Shown here: positions 41,844 to 50,847 of the stretch, in pieces
Position numbering within the stretch: position 1 is the first letter of the stretch
Layout: the number at the start of each line of letters is the position of its first letter
From: Falsochrobactrum tianjinense
GTDB taxonomy: Bacteria > Pseudomonadota > Alphaproteobacteria > Rhizobiales > Rhizobiaceae
Length of the DNA: 64,000 bases
Reading direction: 5' to 3'
Assembly: GCF_019100495.1 (NCBI RefSeq)
Contig: NZ_JAHRVA010000008.1
Coordinates: forward strand, 24,919 to 88,918
Made by a program: the position numbers and the translations under genes
Notes under the pieces: generated by a model
Seen by the model: only the letters and a program-made list of their open reading frames with translations
Databases searched by the model: none
What the model was told of the DNA's origin: nothing

Positions 41844-43180
41844 AACCCACCGATACTGTCCCCACAGATACTGCAATGGCCAATGCCTTCGTACCGGGGA
41901 GAATCCGCCTCGACCCTGCTTCGCAGCATCTGGTCGAGGCGCGTGCGCGCCTGCTCGGGCCAGCGTATCGGCTAATGTACGAAGAGCCGCTGCATTTTGT
42001 GAAGGGCGAAGGCATCTGGTTGATTGACGCGGCCGGGCGGCGCTATCTCGACGCCTATAACAATGTGACTTCTCTTGGTCATTGTCACCCGGCGGTCGTT
42101 GAGGCGATCAGGCGGCAGGTTGGGGTATTGGCTACCAACACCCGCTACATTCAGGAGGGCATCCTCGCGCTGGCGGAAAAGCTGCTTGCTACCATGCCGG
42201 ATGAACTAGGGCATATCATGCTGACCTGCACCGGTAGCGAGGCGAACGATCTTGCCTGGCGTATTGCGCGCAGCTTTACTGGCGGCACAGGGATCATCGT
42301 AACCAAAACGGCCTATCACGGGATTACCGATGCGGTGGCACAATTCTCGCCATCGCTTGGCGCCTCCGTCGACCTCGGCCAGCATGTGGCGACTGTGCCC
42401 GCGCCTGGAGATCGCGGTGCAGAGGGGCCTGATGGATTTGCCGAAGCCGTTGAGCGCGCGATCTCAGAACTCAGGCGTCATGGTATTCGCCCGGCCATGC
42501 TGATTGTCGACACTATGTTTACCAGTGACGGTGTGCGATCCGACCCGGAAGGCTTTCTGGTACCGGCTGTTGAGGCGATCCGGCGCGCAGGCGGCATTTT
42601 TGTAGCCGATGAAGTGCAGCCCGGTTTCGCCCGCACTGGTGAGCATTTTTGGGGATTTCAGCGCCATGGCGTGGTCCCGGATATCGTCACTATGGGCAAG
42701 CCGATGGGCAATGGCCATCCAGTTGCTGGCATCGCCGTCCGGCCGGAAGTCGTGGCCGAGTTCGGCCGCACCTCGCGTTATTTCAATACGTTTGGCGGCA
42801 ACACGGTTTCCTGCGCCGCCGCACTGGCCGTGCTCGACGTGATCGAGACCGAGGGGTTGCAGAAGAATGCCATCTTGATGGGGCAACGGATGATGGCCCG
42901 ACTTTCCGCGCTCTCGAAGCGCTATCCTGTCTTGAGCGAAATCCGGGGTGCTGGCTTGATGATCGGTGCTGAAATTCGCGATGGCGCACGCCCCGACAGC
43001 CAGAGCGCCGCTCGAATCGTCAACGACATGCGCACGGCGGGGATACTTATCAGTTCCTGCGGCGAGCATCACAACGTGCTCAAGATACGCCCACCTTTGG
43101 TGATCAAAGCCGAGGAGGTCGACCTGTTTGTCGACACGCTTGGGCAGGTGCTTGAAAACTTGAACGGAGCTGCCGCATGA
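41840..43180 (+). CDS. Class III PLP enzyme, ethanolamine-phosphate / 5-phosphohydroxylysine phospho-lyase-like
   Basis: 446 residues, strong site GGAGG. Fold type I with PLP Lys 287 in TMGKPMGNGHPVA, the ring-N Asp in IFVADEVQPGFARTG (about 252-266) and CTGSEANDLAWR (about 133-144). The motifs YNNVTSLGHCHPAVVEA, LATNTRYI, TMGKPMGNGHP and YFNTFGGNTVSCAAALAVLD are those of the AGXT2L/ETNPPL/PHYKPL branch, which eliminates phosphate and ammonia from O-phosphorylated amino-alcohols to give an aldehyde, rather than of true transaminases. Coupled by overlaps to the kinase before it and GGT after it. Product would be acetaldehyde (from ethanolamine) or 2-aminoadipate semialdehyde (from hydroxylysine). 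Transaminase activity cannot be excluded. Confidence 0.82.
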   Translation: MKPTDTVPTDTAMANAFVPGRIRLDPASQHLVEARARLLGPAYRLMYEEPLHFVKGEGIWLIDAAGRRYLDAYNNVTSLGHCHPAVVEAIRRQVGVLATNTRYIQEGILALAEKLLATMPDELGHIMLTCTGSEANDLAWRIARSFTGGTGIIVTKTAYHGITDAVAQFSPSLGASVDLGQHVATVPAPGDRGAEGPDGFAEAVERAISELRRHGIRPAMLIVDTMFTSDGVRSDPEGFLVPAVEAIRRAGGIFVADEVQPGFARTGEHFWGFQRHGVVPDIVTMGKPMGNGHPVAGIAVRPEVVAEFGRTSRYFNTFGGNTVSCAAALAVLDVIETEGLQKNAILMGQRMMARLSALSKRYPVLSEIRGAGLMIGAEIRDGARPDSQSAARIVNDMRTAGILISSCGEHHNVLKIRPPLVIKAEEVDLFVDTLGQVLENLNGAAA

Positions 43181-44856
43181 CCGAGACTTGGCGTGAAAAG
43201 AGTCCAGCGGCTTTTGCCGTCGAAAAACATCCGGTGCAGGCGCGAGACGGGATGGTGGTCTCCAATCATCCTCTGGCGAGTGCGGCAGGGGTCGAAATGC
43301 TTGCCGCTGGCGGCAATGCAGTCGATGCAGCGATTGCCACGCTGTTTGCGCTGACCGTGGTCGAACCGATGATGGTCGGAATTTTTGGCGGCGGGATGGC
43401 GCATATTCGCATGGCGGATGGTCGCCATGTGGTGTTGGATGGTCAAAGTTGCGCTCCAGTGCGCGCTACTCCTGACATTTTTCGTCCGACAGGCACCGGT
43501 TATGAGGTCGAGGGACGCGCCAATACGCATGGCGCTGCTGCTGTGGCGACGCCTGGCACCCTACGCGGCTGGTGCGATGCTCTGGACCAATTCGGCACCA
43601 TGGTGCTCATCGATGTGATGGAGCCCGCGATCCGCTTTGCGCGCAATGGTTTTATCGTCACGCCCTATCTGGCAGCATGTGCTGGCGAGGCCTTTGGCGA
43701 CCTGTCACAGGACCCGGAAGCACGGCGCATCCTGACCAACGGCACCGGACCTCTCGTCGCTGGTCAAAAGCTGGTGATGTCCGACTATGCCGAGACGCTA
43801 TCGCGTATTGCTGCCAATGGGCCGGACATACTCTATTCAGGTGCTTTGGGTGCCCAGATCATCGAGGCCTTGCAGAAGGCGGGTTCCGTGATGACTTGCG
43901 CCGATCTCGAAGCCGTCAAGACGATCACGCGCGAACCGGTCCGGGGCAATTTCCGTGGGCATGAAATCGTCGGTCCGCCGCCACCGTCAGCCGGCGGCGT
44001 GCATGTGATCCAGATGCTGAAAATCCTCGAAGGGTTTGATCTGGCGAAAAAAGGGTTTGGCAGCGCGGATGCCGCCCATCTGACCGCCGAAGCTATGCGG
44101 ATTGCCTTTGCCGACCGTGCGGCATCGACCGCCGATCCAGCCTTTGTCGATGTCCCGGTCGCTCGCCTGATCTCGGACGACTATGCTGCCGACCGCCGTG
44201 AGCGAATCCTGATAGACAAAACGCAAGTCTGGCAGGCAGGCGTGGCTTCCGCGCAGGAGGCACACACTACGCACGTCACGGTGGCCGATCGGCATGGAAA
44301 TGTCGTCTCGACCACCCAGACGATCAATGCGCTGTTTGGCGCACGAATGGTGATTCCGGGCACCGGCATTATACCAAACAATTACATGGCGCTTTTCGAC
44401 CCGGTTCCCGGACGCGCCAATTCCATTGCTGCTGGTAAGCGCGTCACCACCTCGATGGCACCAACCATTGTGCTGAAGGACGGCCAGCTGCGCTATGCTA
44501 TCGGTTGTCCTGGCGGCTTGCGGATATTCAGCAGCGTTATGCAGGCACTGCTGAACCTGCTGGAGTACGGCATGTCGGTACAGGAGGCGGTAGAAGCGCC
44601 GCGCCTTTGGACTCAGGGTGCCGAATTGGAACTGGAGGAGGGTTTCCCCGCCGAGGTCGAGGAGGCTCTGTCTGCCCGTGGATGGGATACATTGAGGTTG
44701 CCGCATGTGGCTGGCGGCATGTGTGCGATTGCCTTTGATGCAAGCGGGATGGAAGGCGCATGTTGCTGGCGCGCGGACGGCGTGGTCATTGGCCTTGGTG
44801 GTGGTCTGGCGCGCGAAGGCACAAGATTTTGGCCTGACACGCCGGCGGGTCGCTAG
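43177..44856 (+). CDS. Gamma-glutamyltransferase (GGT), without signal peptide
   Basis: 559 residues, Ntn-hydrolase that is made as a precursor and self-cleaves. The new N-terminal nucleophile is probably Thr 364 in HTTHVTVADRHGNVVS. GNAVDAAIATLFALTVVEPMM (about 48-70, in pieces) and GGVHVIQMLKILEG are family regions, and MAPTIVLKDG and GCPGGLRIFS (about 430-455) carry the oxyanion Gly-Gly. Unlike E. coli GGT no export signal is seen (starts MTETWREKSPAAFAVEKHP), so it should act in the cytoplasm on an imported gamma-glutamyl compound. Overlaps the phospho-lyase gene by 4 bp, and its stop overlaps the stop of the convergent IclR gene by 4 bp. Confidence 0.88.
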   Translation: MTETWREKSPAAFAVEKHPVQARDGMVVSNHPLASAAGVEMLAAGGNAVDAAIATLFALTVVEPMMVGIFGGGMAHIRMADGRHVVLDGQSCAPVRATPDIFRPTGTGYEVEGRANTHGAAAVATPGTLRGWCDALDQFGTMVLIDVMEPAIRFARNGFIVTPYLAACAGEAFGDLSQDPEARRILTNGTGPLVAGQKLVMSDYAETLSRIAANGPDILYSGALGAQIIEALQKAGSVMTCADLEAVKTITREPVRGNFRGHEIVGPPPPSAGGVHVIQMLKILEGFDLAKKGFGSADAAHLTAEAMRIAFADRAASTADPAFVDVPVARLISDDYAADRRERILIDKTQVWQAGVASAQEAHTTHVTVADRHGNVVSTTQTINALFGARMVIPGTGIIPNNYMALFDPVPGRANSIAAGKRVTTSMAPTIVLKDGQLRYAIGCPGGLRIFSSVMQALLNLLEYGMSVQEAVEAPRLWTQGAELELEEGFPAEVEEALSARGWDTLRLPHVAGGMCAIAFDASGMEGACCWRADGVVIGLGGGLAREGTRFWPDTPAGR

Positions 44857-45686
44857 TAATGGGAGCTCATTGCTTTTCCGCCTATGGATTGTGGATCGTC
44901 CCCCAACCGGACGCCGATCGCGGCCGCAGTATCGCGCACAACAGAGAGGACGCGTTCAAGAATCCGGGGATCGTCGAAATCGTTCGATCGACTGGTGACG
45001 GAAACCGACCCGATAAAGGCACCTTGGCGGTCAAAGACCGGAACACCCAAGCCTGCGAGGCCGACGACGAGATCATTGGCAACTATTTCATAGCCTTGGG
45101 CGTGAATGCGTTGGGATGTCTCCAACAGCGCTGCGGTGTCCGTCAGCGAATATTGCGTGAAAGCCTGTTGCGGGCGCGACAGCCATTCCATCCGCGCCGC
45201 ATCGTCCAGATGGCTGAGAATAACTCGCGGTCCTGCGGCGATATTAAGGGGCAAGGTCCGGCCCGATACAGACCACGGCACTTCGAGAAACATGTTACTT
45301 GCTCGAACCCTTTCGATGCAGATGGCCCCTTCCGCGTCAGGCAGCCAAAAAAACGACGTCATGGCGGTCTTTTCAGTCAGGCCTTGGAGATAGGGCGCGG
45401 CAGTTTCCCGCAATTCTCGTGGAGCCACAACAGCCGGCTGAAGTTTCAGTACCTGCATTCCCAAGCCGTAGGTGCCATCAGCTTCGTTACGGTGGACCAG
45501 CCCGGTCTGCAACAAAGCAATCAACAGCCGACGGGTGGTATTTTTGTCCAAGGCTACCGCTTGTGCGACCTCGGTCAGGGTCAGCAACGGTCGTGCCATG
45601 GTGAAACACGACAAAATAGCAGCAACACGCTCGACCGAGCGCATGTTCGGTGCGCTCGGTCCGGGAACGTTCTTTGGAAAAGGCAT
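44853..45686 (-). CDS. IclR-family transcriptional regulator
   Basis: 277 residues. The N-terminal winged helix (about 15-78) has RSVERVAAILSCF and LTEVAQAVALDKNTTRRLLIALLQTGL in pieces; the GAF-like IclR effector domain runs from about 90 to 265, with IHAQGYEIVANDLVVGLAGLGVPVFD typical of it. It ends tail-to-tail with GGT and is divergent from the M20/Liv operon beginning at 45798; two palindromes fill the 110-bp spacer. It probably regulates the right half of the cluster, and perhaps the left half too. Confidence 0.9.
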   Translation of the reverse strand: MPFPKNVPGPSAPNMRSVERVAAILSCFTMARPLLTLTEVAQAVALDKNTTRRLLIALLQTGLVHRNEADGTYGLGMQVLKLQPAVVAPRELRETAAPYLQGLTEKTAMTSFFWLPDAEGAICIERVRASNMFLEVPWSVSGRTLPLNIAAGPRVILSHLDDAARMEWLSRPQQAFTQYSLTDTAALLETSQRIHAQGYEIVANDLVVGLAGLGVPVFDRQGAFIGSVSVTSRSNDFDDPRILERVLSVVRDTAAAIGVRLGDDPQSIGGKAMSSHY

Positions 45687-45708
45687 TTAATCCGCTCTCA
45701 CAGAAACC

Positions 45709-45725
45709 GTATCATTAATTGATAC
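45709..45725. promoter_or_regulatory. Palindrome 1 in the IclR/M20 divergent promoter
   Basis: GTATCA-TTAAT-TGATAC, 6-bp arms across 5 nt, 23 bp upstream of the IclR start. Size and position fit an IclR autoregulatory operator. Confidence 0.5.
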
Positions 45726-45734
45726 CAATGGATC

Positions 45735-45762
45735 GCGTATTGACTTGTGTGTGTCAATACGC
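45735..45762. promoter_or_regulatory. Palindrome 2 in the IclR/M20 divergent promoter
   Basis: GCGTATTGAC (45735-45744), 8-nt spacer TTGTGTGT, GTCAATACGC (45753-45762): perfect 10-bp arms. A T-rich run follows, but no plus-strand gene ends here, so an operator is more likely than a terminator. Confidence 0.55.
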
Positions 45763-45797
45763 TTTCTTTTTATAAAAATGAATTGAGGAGAACAGTT

Positions 45798-47081
45798 TTG
45801 AACCCTGAATTGCGCGCCGCCATCCTGAGTGCCGTCGACGAAAATTTCGATGAACAAATCGCCTATACGCAAAAGCTGGTTTCCTTTGCTTCGCAAAGGG
45901 CCGAAGAATTCGCTATTCAGGATTTCCTCTACAACGACTATGCCGCACGCGGCTTCAAGATGGACCGCTTCGAAATGGATGAAGCGGCGCTGACCGCGCA
46001 TGAAGGCGGCTCACCGTTTTCCGCGGAGCATTCTCGTGCGCCAATTGTCGTGGGTATCCATCACCCGCGCGAGGAAACGGGGCACTCGCTGATTCTTCAG
46101 CATCATGTCGACGTTGTTCCGGTTGGCCCATTGGATATGTGGGAACACGATCCTTATGGGGGCGAAATCGTCGGGGACCGGATGTATGGCCGAGGATCTG
46201 GAGACATGAAGGCGGGAGCCGCAGCCAACGTGTTTGCGCTGGAAGCTTTGAAGCGAATTGGCCTGCAGCCAGCGGCAACTGTTTACCTACAATCGGTCGT
46301 GGAGGAAGAATCAACCGGAAACGGGGCAATGCAAACTTTCCTGCGCGGCTATACCGCCGATGCGGCGCTGATCCCCGAACCTGAAGATAACATGCTTGTT
46401 CGCGCCAATGCCGGCGTTCTGTGGTTTGAGGTCGAGGTCCGTGGCATTCCCGTGCACGTCCGCGAAATGGGTGAAGGCGCCAACGCGATAGATGCTGCAT
46501 ATCGCGTGATCAGCAGCTTGCGCGAACTCGAGAAGAAATGGAATTCCGAAAAAGCCTCACATCGTGGTTTCGAGGATATCGATCACCCAATCAACATGAA
46601 TATTGGGATCATCGAAGGCGGCGATTGGGGATCTTCCGTTCCAGCATGGTGCAAGTTTCAGGTCCGCATTTCCATCTATGCCGGTGACAAGGCGCAGCCT
46701 AAACTCCGTGAGATCACTGATCACATATCAAGGTTTGCGCGAGGGGATCGCTTCCTGGCACAAAACCCGCCAAGAGTGACGCAGAATGGTTTCAATGCGG
46801 AAGGTTATTATTTAGAGCCGGGTTCAGAGGCCGAGGAAACGCTTGCCCGGGCCCATGTGGGTGCCTTTGGCGAGCCGCTGAAGACCTTCACTACGCCAGC
46901 TTACCTAGATGCTCGCGTCTTTGCACTCTACAACGGGATTCCAACGCTCTGCTACGGTCCGATCTCGCGCAATATCCATGGCTTTGACGAATATGTCAGC
47001 CTCGATTCCGTGCGTAGCGTCACCAAAGCCATGGCGCTGTTTATCGCTGAATGGTGCGGCACAGAACCGCTCAAGCCTTAG
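45798..47081 (+). CDS. M20-family deacylase/peptidase (ArgE/DapE type), copy 1
   Basis: 427 residues from a TTG at 45798, chosen because GAGGAG is 7 nt upstream and because the protein then lines up with the paralogue at 51833 (LNPELRAAILSAVDENFDEQIAYTQ against TRQRIIDAVNAGFEAQLAFTA). Zinc-site motifs: LILQHHVDVVPVGP (His), YGRGSGDMKAG (Asp), SVVEEESTGNGA (Glu-Glu) and NIHGFDEYVSLDS (His, near the C-terminus). These enzymes remove N-acyl groups or cut dipeptides in the cytoplasm. Together with the Liv-type importer directly downstream it should process the imported compound. Confidence 0.88.
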   Translation: MNPELRAAILSAVDENFDEQIAYTQKLVSFASQRAEEFAIQDFLYNDYAARGFKMDRFEMDEAALTAHEGGSPFSAEHSRAPIVVGIHHPREETGHSLILQHHVDVVPVGPLDMWEHDPYGGEIVGDRMYGRGSGDMKAGAAANVFALEALKRIGLQPAATVYLQSVVEEESTGNGAMQTFLRGYTADAALIPEPEDNMLVRANAGVLWFEVEVRGIPVHVREMGEGANAIDAAYRVISSLRELEKKWNSEKASHRGFEDIDHPINMNIGIIEGGDWGSSVPAWCKFQVRISIYAGDKAQPKLREITDHISRFARGDRFLAQNPPRVTQNGFNAEGYYLEPGSEAEETLARAHVGAFGEPLKTFTTPAYLDARVFALYNGIPTLCYGPISRNIHGFDEYVSLDSVRSVTKAMALFIAEWCGTEPLKP

Positions 47082-47151
47082 CCAAAATGTAGCGGCATCA
47101 CTATCGCCCACCGGGCTTTGTGCCGTGGTGGATAAAGGAGGAGGAGAAGTC

Positions 47152-48363
47152 ATGAAATCGAAAACGACTATAGGTGTTGCTCTGATCGGGGGAGCGTTGC
47201 TGTCGAGTAGCGCGCTGGCCGCAGAGATGACAATTGGAGTTGTCGGCCCTTTGACAGGTCCAGCGGCAACGTCTGGCATTGCCATGCGCGATTCCTATCA
47301 ATTCGTTGCAGATCAGGTAAATGCAGCCGGCGGTATCGATCTGAACGGTGAAAAAACCACGCTGAAACTGATCTTCGAAGATAGCGCTTCGCGTCCAGAA
47401 ATGGGCGTTTCGGCAGCGCAGAAGCTACTCACGCGTGACAATGTCGATCTGCTGATCGGCGACACTTTTGCTTCATCGGTGACTATCGCAATGATGGACA
47501 TCGCAGCCTCTTTCGGCAAATTTGTCATGAGCGGCCAGCCCGTATCCTCGGAAATTGCCCGCAAGGTAGAGAGCGATCCTGAACGCTTTGCAAACTTCTG
47601 GAAGTCAAGCTGGAACTCCGACGCTTATGCTAAAGCGGTTTTTGAAGCAGTCGAAGGTTTGACAGAGGCTGGTAAGTTCTCAACGGGCGATAAGAAGATC
47701 GCCTTCGTGTTCGAGGATACCGATTACGGCAAATCGAATGTCGAATACGCTTCCCCGCTGTTCAAGGAAGCTGGCTGGACTGAGTCTGCTCATGAAGCTG
47801 TGCCGCTTGGTCATTCAGATTTCTACCCGCAACTGTCGAAATTGCGCGGGGACAAGCCCGACGTGGTGGTCTCGATCTTCACCTCGGTGAATTCGGGCAT
47901 TGCTTTTACCAAGCAAATTAAAGAAACCGGCCTCGATTCACTTCACGTCGCGATTTACTACCCAATGCGCCCAGAATTCCACGAAGGTATTGGTAGTGAT
48001 TCCGAAAAGATGCTGTGGACACCCATGCTTTACGATCCCGTCAACAACGAAAAGCACAAGGCACTGTTCGATCTGATGGCCGCAAAGGGCATCCAAGCCA
48101 CAGGTGACCATGCGCAGGGCTATTGCCAGTTCGCAATGCTGGCTGAGAACCTCAAGCGTGCGGGCACTTTCGACCCGGCCAAGCTTTCGGAAGCTTTCGC
48201 TACCACCGATTTCCCCTGCTACACGGGCCGATTCGTTTATGACACCACAAATCACACCCCGAAGATTGGCGCTGATTTCTTGCCGGTTGCGGTGGCGCAA
48301 GTCCAGAGCGGCGTGAGTAAGGCAGTGTGGCCGCCCTCGGCCGCGACGGCCGAGTTTGAATGA
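47152..48363 (+). CDS. Branched-chain-amino-acid-type ABC transporter substrate-binding protein (Peripla_BP_6)
   Basis: 403 residues from ATG 47152, with a strong GGAGGAG site; longer frames upstream overlap the M20 gene. A Sec signal peptide (about 1-25, TTIGVALIGGALLSSSALAA) precedes EMTIGVVGPLTGPAATSG, the family start. SASRPEMGVSAAQKLLTRDNVDLLIG follows in pieces, with the ligand Ser/Thr region around GDTFASSVTIAM (about 104-115). Delivers an amide, amino acid or peptide-like solute to the LivHM-type permeases downstream. Liv receptors range from leucine to urea and aromatic acids, so substrate is open. Confidence 0.91.
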   Translation: MKSKTTIGVALIGGALLSSSALAAEMTIGVVGPLTGPAATSGIAMRDSYQFVADQVNAAGGIDLNGEKTTLKLIFEDSASRPEMGVSAAQKLLTRDNVDLLIGDTFASSVTIAMMDIAASFGKFVMSGQPVSSEIARKVESDPERFANFWKSSWNSDAYAKAVFEAVEGLTEAGKFSTGDKKIAFVFEDTDYGKSNVEYASPLFKEAGWTESAHEAVPLGHSDFYPQLSKLRGDKPDVVVSIFTSVNSGIAFTKQIKETGLDSLHVAIYYPMRPEFHEGIGSDSEKMLWTPMLYDPVNNEKHKALFDLMAAKGIQATGDHAQGYCQFAMLAENLKRAGTFDPAKLSEAFATTDFPCYTGRFVYDTTNHTPKIGADFLPVAVAQVQSGVSKAVWPPSAATAEFE

Positions 48364-48392
48364 TCAGCTTCGTTTTCTGAACCATCTAACGA

Positions 48393-48417
48393 GGCCGGAA
48401 GGCGATCCCTTCCGGCC
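48393..48417 (+). other. Stem-loop 3' of the Liv-type binding-protein gene
   Basis: GGCCGGAAGG (48393-48402), loop CGATC, CCTTCCGGCC (48408-48417): ten perfect pairs, 29 nt after the stop and ahead of the LivG-type gene. There is no T-run; mRNA 3' stabilisation of the binding-protein message is the likely role. Confidence 0.6.
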
Positions 48418-48442
48418 AGACAATGACATTGGAGTCCGACGC

Positions 48443-49186
48443 ATGGCGAATGTGGCGAGCACGCCGCTCCTTAGGATTGAAGCAGTCACGAAGGCTTTTG
48501 GCGGCATTGTGGCCATTGATGATCTTTCTCTTGACGTGAAACAAGGTCAAATTCTTGCCTTAATGGGACCCAACGGAGCGGGTAAGACAACGACGTTCCA
48601 TGTCATTGCCGGAGTTTACAAACCAACCTCGGGGCGCATCCTATTCCAAGACGAGGATATTACCTCAATGCGCCCGGACGGACGTTGCCGCGCCGGGGTT
48701 GCCCGAACCTTCCAAATCACTCAGCCGTTCGAAGATTTGTCTGTTACCGAAAACATCATGGTGGGCGCGCGCTCCTATCATTCTTCGATGTCAGAACTAC
48801 GAATGGCGTCTGAAGCTTATGCCGATAAGGTTGGCCTCAGCGACAAGCTGGATGCACCAGCGAAGAGCCTATCAACCGGCCAGCGCAAGCGGCTGGAGCT
48901 GGCGCGTGCCATGGCGACCCGCCCGAAGCTTTTGCTGATGGATGAGGTAACTGGCGGTGTCGACATGAAATCCATTCCGGGTCTGATTGAACTGGTCAAG
49001 ACATTGCGTTCAGATGGCCTGACAATCGTGCTCATTGAACACAACATGAAGGTCATCAGCGAACTTGCCGACGAAGCCGTTTTCATGAACCGAGGCGCCC
49101 GCATGGTTTCAGGCACTCCGCGTGAGGTCGCCAACGATCCGGCGGTGGTCGAACTCTATCTTGGAGAAGGTGCAGATCATGGCTGA
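48443..49186 (+). CDS. Liv-type ABC transporter ATP-binding protein (LivG family)
   Basis: 247 residues from ATG 48443 with GGAG upstream (an earlier in-frame start at 48356 overlaps the hairpin). Walker A GPNGAGKTT (about 44-52), Q-loop in RTFQITQPFEDL, signature LSTGQRKR (about 151-158, Thr for the usual Gly), Walker B KLLLMDE (about 171-177), His in LIEHNMKVI. The GVARTFQ motif is characteristic of LivG. Its 3' end overlaps the LivF-type gene by 8 bp. Confidence 0.91.
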   Translation: MANVASTPLLRIEAVTKAFGGIVAIDDLSLDVKQGQILALMGPNGAGKTTTFHVIAGVYKPTSGRILFQDEDITSMRPDGRCRAGVARTFQITQPFEDLSVTENIMVGARSYHSSMSELRMASEAYADKVGLSDKLDAPAKSLSTGQRKRLELARAMATRPKLLLMDEVTGGVDMKSIPGLIELVKTLRSDGLTIVLIEHNMKVISELADEAVFMNRGARMVSGTPREVANDPAVVELYLGEGADHG

Positions 49187-49907
49187 TGATACCGCACAAC
49201 CGATGCTGGACGTGCAGAACGTCGATGTCATCTACGGCAACTACCAGGTGCTTTGGGATGTCTCCATGCAGGCACATGCCGGACAGGTCATGGCCGTGCT
49301 CGGTCCGAACGGCTCCGGCAAATCCACGATCCTGAAGGCAATTATGGGCCTGACGCCAGTGCGTTCGGGCAAGGTGATCCTAAACGGCGAAGACATTACC
49401 AATCGCCCGACACATGAAATGGTCGAGCGCGGAATGTCTATGGTTCTCGAACGCCGCCGCCTGTTTACCGACATGACCGTCTATGAAAACGTCATGCTGG
49501 GTGCCTATCACCCAAGCGTGCACAAATATGCGCGCGACCGGCTTGAATGGGTCGAAAGTCTGTTTCCGATCATCGCCGAGCGCCGCGAACAGATCGCTGG
49601 CAAGATGTCGGGCGGTGAACAGCAAATGGTCGCCATCGCGCGGGCCTTGATGTCAAAGCCGAAGCTTCTGCTGATGGACGAGCCTTATCTGGGCTTGACC
49701 CCACGCATTGTACAGCAGATCGCCGATATCATACGCAAAGTGAATGCAGAAGGCATTGCGGTAGTCTTTAACGAGCAGAACGTGAAGCTGTCGTTTGGTA
49801 TCTCGAGCTATGGCTACCTCCTTGAAAGTGGGCGTGTGATGCTTGCCGGCACTGGGGACGAGATGATGAATTCCGACGTGATCCGACGCGTCTACCTTGG
49901 CGAATAG
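49179..49907 (+). CDS. Liv-type ABC transporter ATP-binding protein (LivF family)
   Basis: 242 residues from ATG 49179. Walker A GPNGSGKST (about 43-51), signature MSGGEQQM (about 145-152), Walker B KLLLMDEP (about 166-173), and LGLTPRIVQQIADII, a LivF hallmark after Walker B. Final VIRRVYLGE is the usual LivF C-terminus. Forms the ATPase heterodimer with the LivG-type protein. Confidence 0.92.
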   Translation: MADDTAQPMLDVQNVDVIYGNYQVLWDVSMQAHAGQVMAVLGPNGSGKSTILKAIMGLTPVRSGKVILNGEDITNRPTHEMVERGMSMVLERRRLFTDMTVYENVMLGAYHPSVHKYARDRLEWVESLFPIIAERREQIAGKMSGGEQQMVAIARALMSKPKLLLMDEPYLGLTPRIVQQIADIIRKVNAEGIAVVFNEQNVKLSFGISSYGYLLESGRVMLAGTGDEMMNSDVIRRVYLGE

Positions 49908-49922
49908 TAGGAGACGCAGAAC

Positions 49923-50792
49923 ATGAACCTCGCAATCTTTCTGGAGCAAATAATCAACGGTCTGATCACAGGCTCGATGTATGCTCTTATCGGCTCAGGC
50001 ATTGCCCTGGTTTACGGCACGATGAGGGTGCTCAACCTTGCTCATGGCGAATTCTACATGGTGGGCGGGTATTTCACCTATTACTTCGCGGTGCAGATTG
50101 GTCTTCCCTTTTGGATTGCCATTCCGTTTGCAGTGCTCCTAGCTTTCTTTTTGGGCGTAATCATCCAGAAACTGACCATCGAATATCTGATCGTCAGGGA
50201 AAATTCAGCATTCACCACGATCGCTGCCACGCTTGGTCTGTCCATTGTGCTGCAAAATACGGCCCTGCTGCTCTTCGGTGAGCGTTTCAACTCAGTGCCC
50301 TATTACATCAGCGGGGTGATGGTTTTAGGCGACATCCGTTTACCATGGCAACGGGTGATGATCTTGGTCGTGGCGGTCGTGACCATCGCTGTGATGACGT
50401 GGCTATTGAAGTATACCCGCCTCGGCTGGTCGATCCGGGCAACGTCGCAAGATCGTGATGCAGCGCAGGTTGTCGGTATCCCGGTGCGCCGTGTCTATAT
50501 GATCTGTTTCGGCCTAGCTGCAGCCCTTGGCGCTCTCGCAGCCGCCATGTTGGCGCCAATCAACGCGATCAGCCCTTGGTCGGGGATTCCTGTCCTTCTT
50601 AAAGGCTTCGTCGTCGTGGTGCTTGGGGGGCTTGGGTCGTTCCCCGGTGCCATCATGGGGGGCCTGCTTCTGGGCGTGGTCGAGGCTGTAGGTGTGCAGC
50701 TAACCTCCTCGGAATGGCGCGATGTCATTTCCTTCACGCTGATGATTGCCGTGATCTGGTGGCGTCCCTGGGGCCTGTTCGGAAAGAAATGA
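49923..50792 (+). CDS. Liv-type ABC transporter permease (LivH family)
   Basis: 289 residues, eight or so membrane segments. Family start INGLITGSMYALIGSGIALVYGTMRVLNLAHGEFYMVGGY (in pieces, about 11-50), with the conserved NLAHGEF, and the coupling loop ATSQDRDAAQVVGIPVRRVYMICFG (about 180-205). Contains VVVLGGLGSFPGAIMGGLLLG near the C-terminus, as in LivH. Good site (AGGAG) upstream; 55 nt from livM-type gene. Confidence 0.92.
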   Translation: MNLAIFLEQIINGLITGSMYALIGSGIALVYGTMRVLNLAHGEFYMVGGYFTYYFAVQIGLPFWIAIPFAVLLAFFLGVIIQKLTIEYLIVRENSAFTTIAATLGLSIVLQNTALLLFGERFNSVPYYISGVMVLGDIRLPWQRVMILVVAVVTIAVMTWLLKYTRLGWSIRATSQDRDAAQVVGIPVRRVYMICFGLAAALGALAAAMLAPINAISPWSGIPVLLKGFVVVVLGGLGSFPGAIMGGLLLGVVEAVGVQLTSSEWRDVISFTLMIAVIWWRPWGLFGKK

Positions 50793-50847
50793 CCATGAGT
50801 AACATACCGTCGTTTCGCCTTGAACCGTCACGCAAAAGGAGCTGCTG

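Noticed and set aside
43987-44706. 239-codon minus-strand frame inside the GGT gene
   Set aside because: Antisense to the conserved GGT catalytic region; no motifs.
44859-45722. 287-codon plus-strand frame opposite the IclR gene
   Set aside because: The IclR protein has a full HTH and effector domain on the other strand; the frame has no ribosome site or domain.
45735-45762. Rho-independent terminator (stem plus T-rich tail)
   Set aside because: No plus-strand gene ends upstream (GGT ends 880 bp away with the IclR gene between), and the site lies in a divergent promoter.
45747-45797. Upstream extension of the first M20 gene starting at an ATG at 45747
   Set aside because: It would start inside the second palindrome and has no ribosome site; the TTG at 45798 has GAGGAG and fits the paralogue's start.
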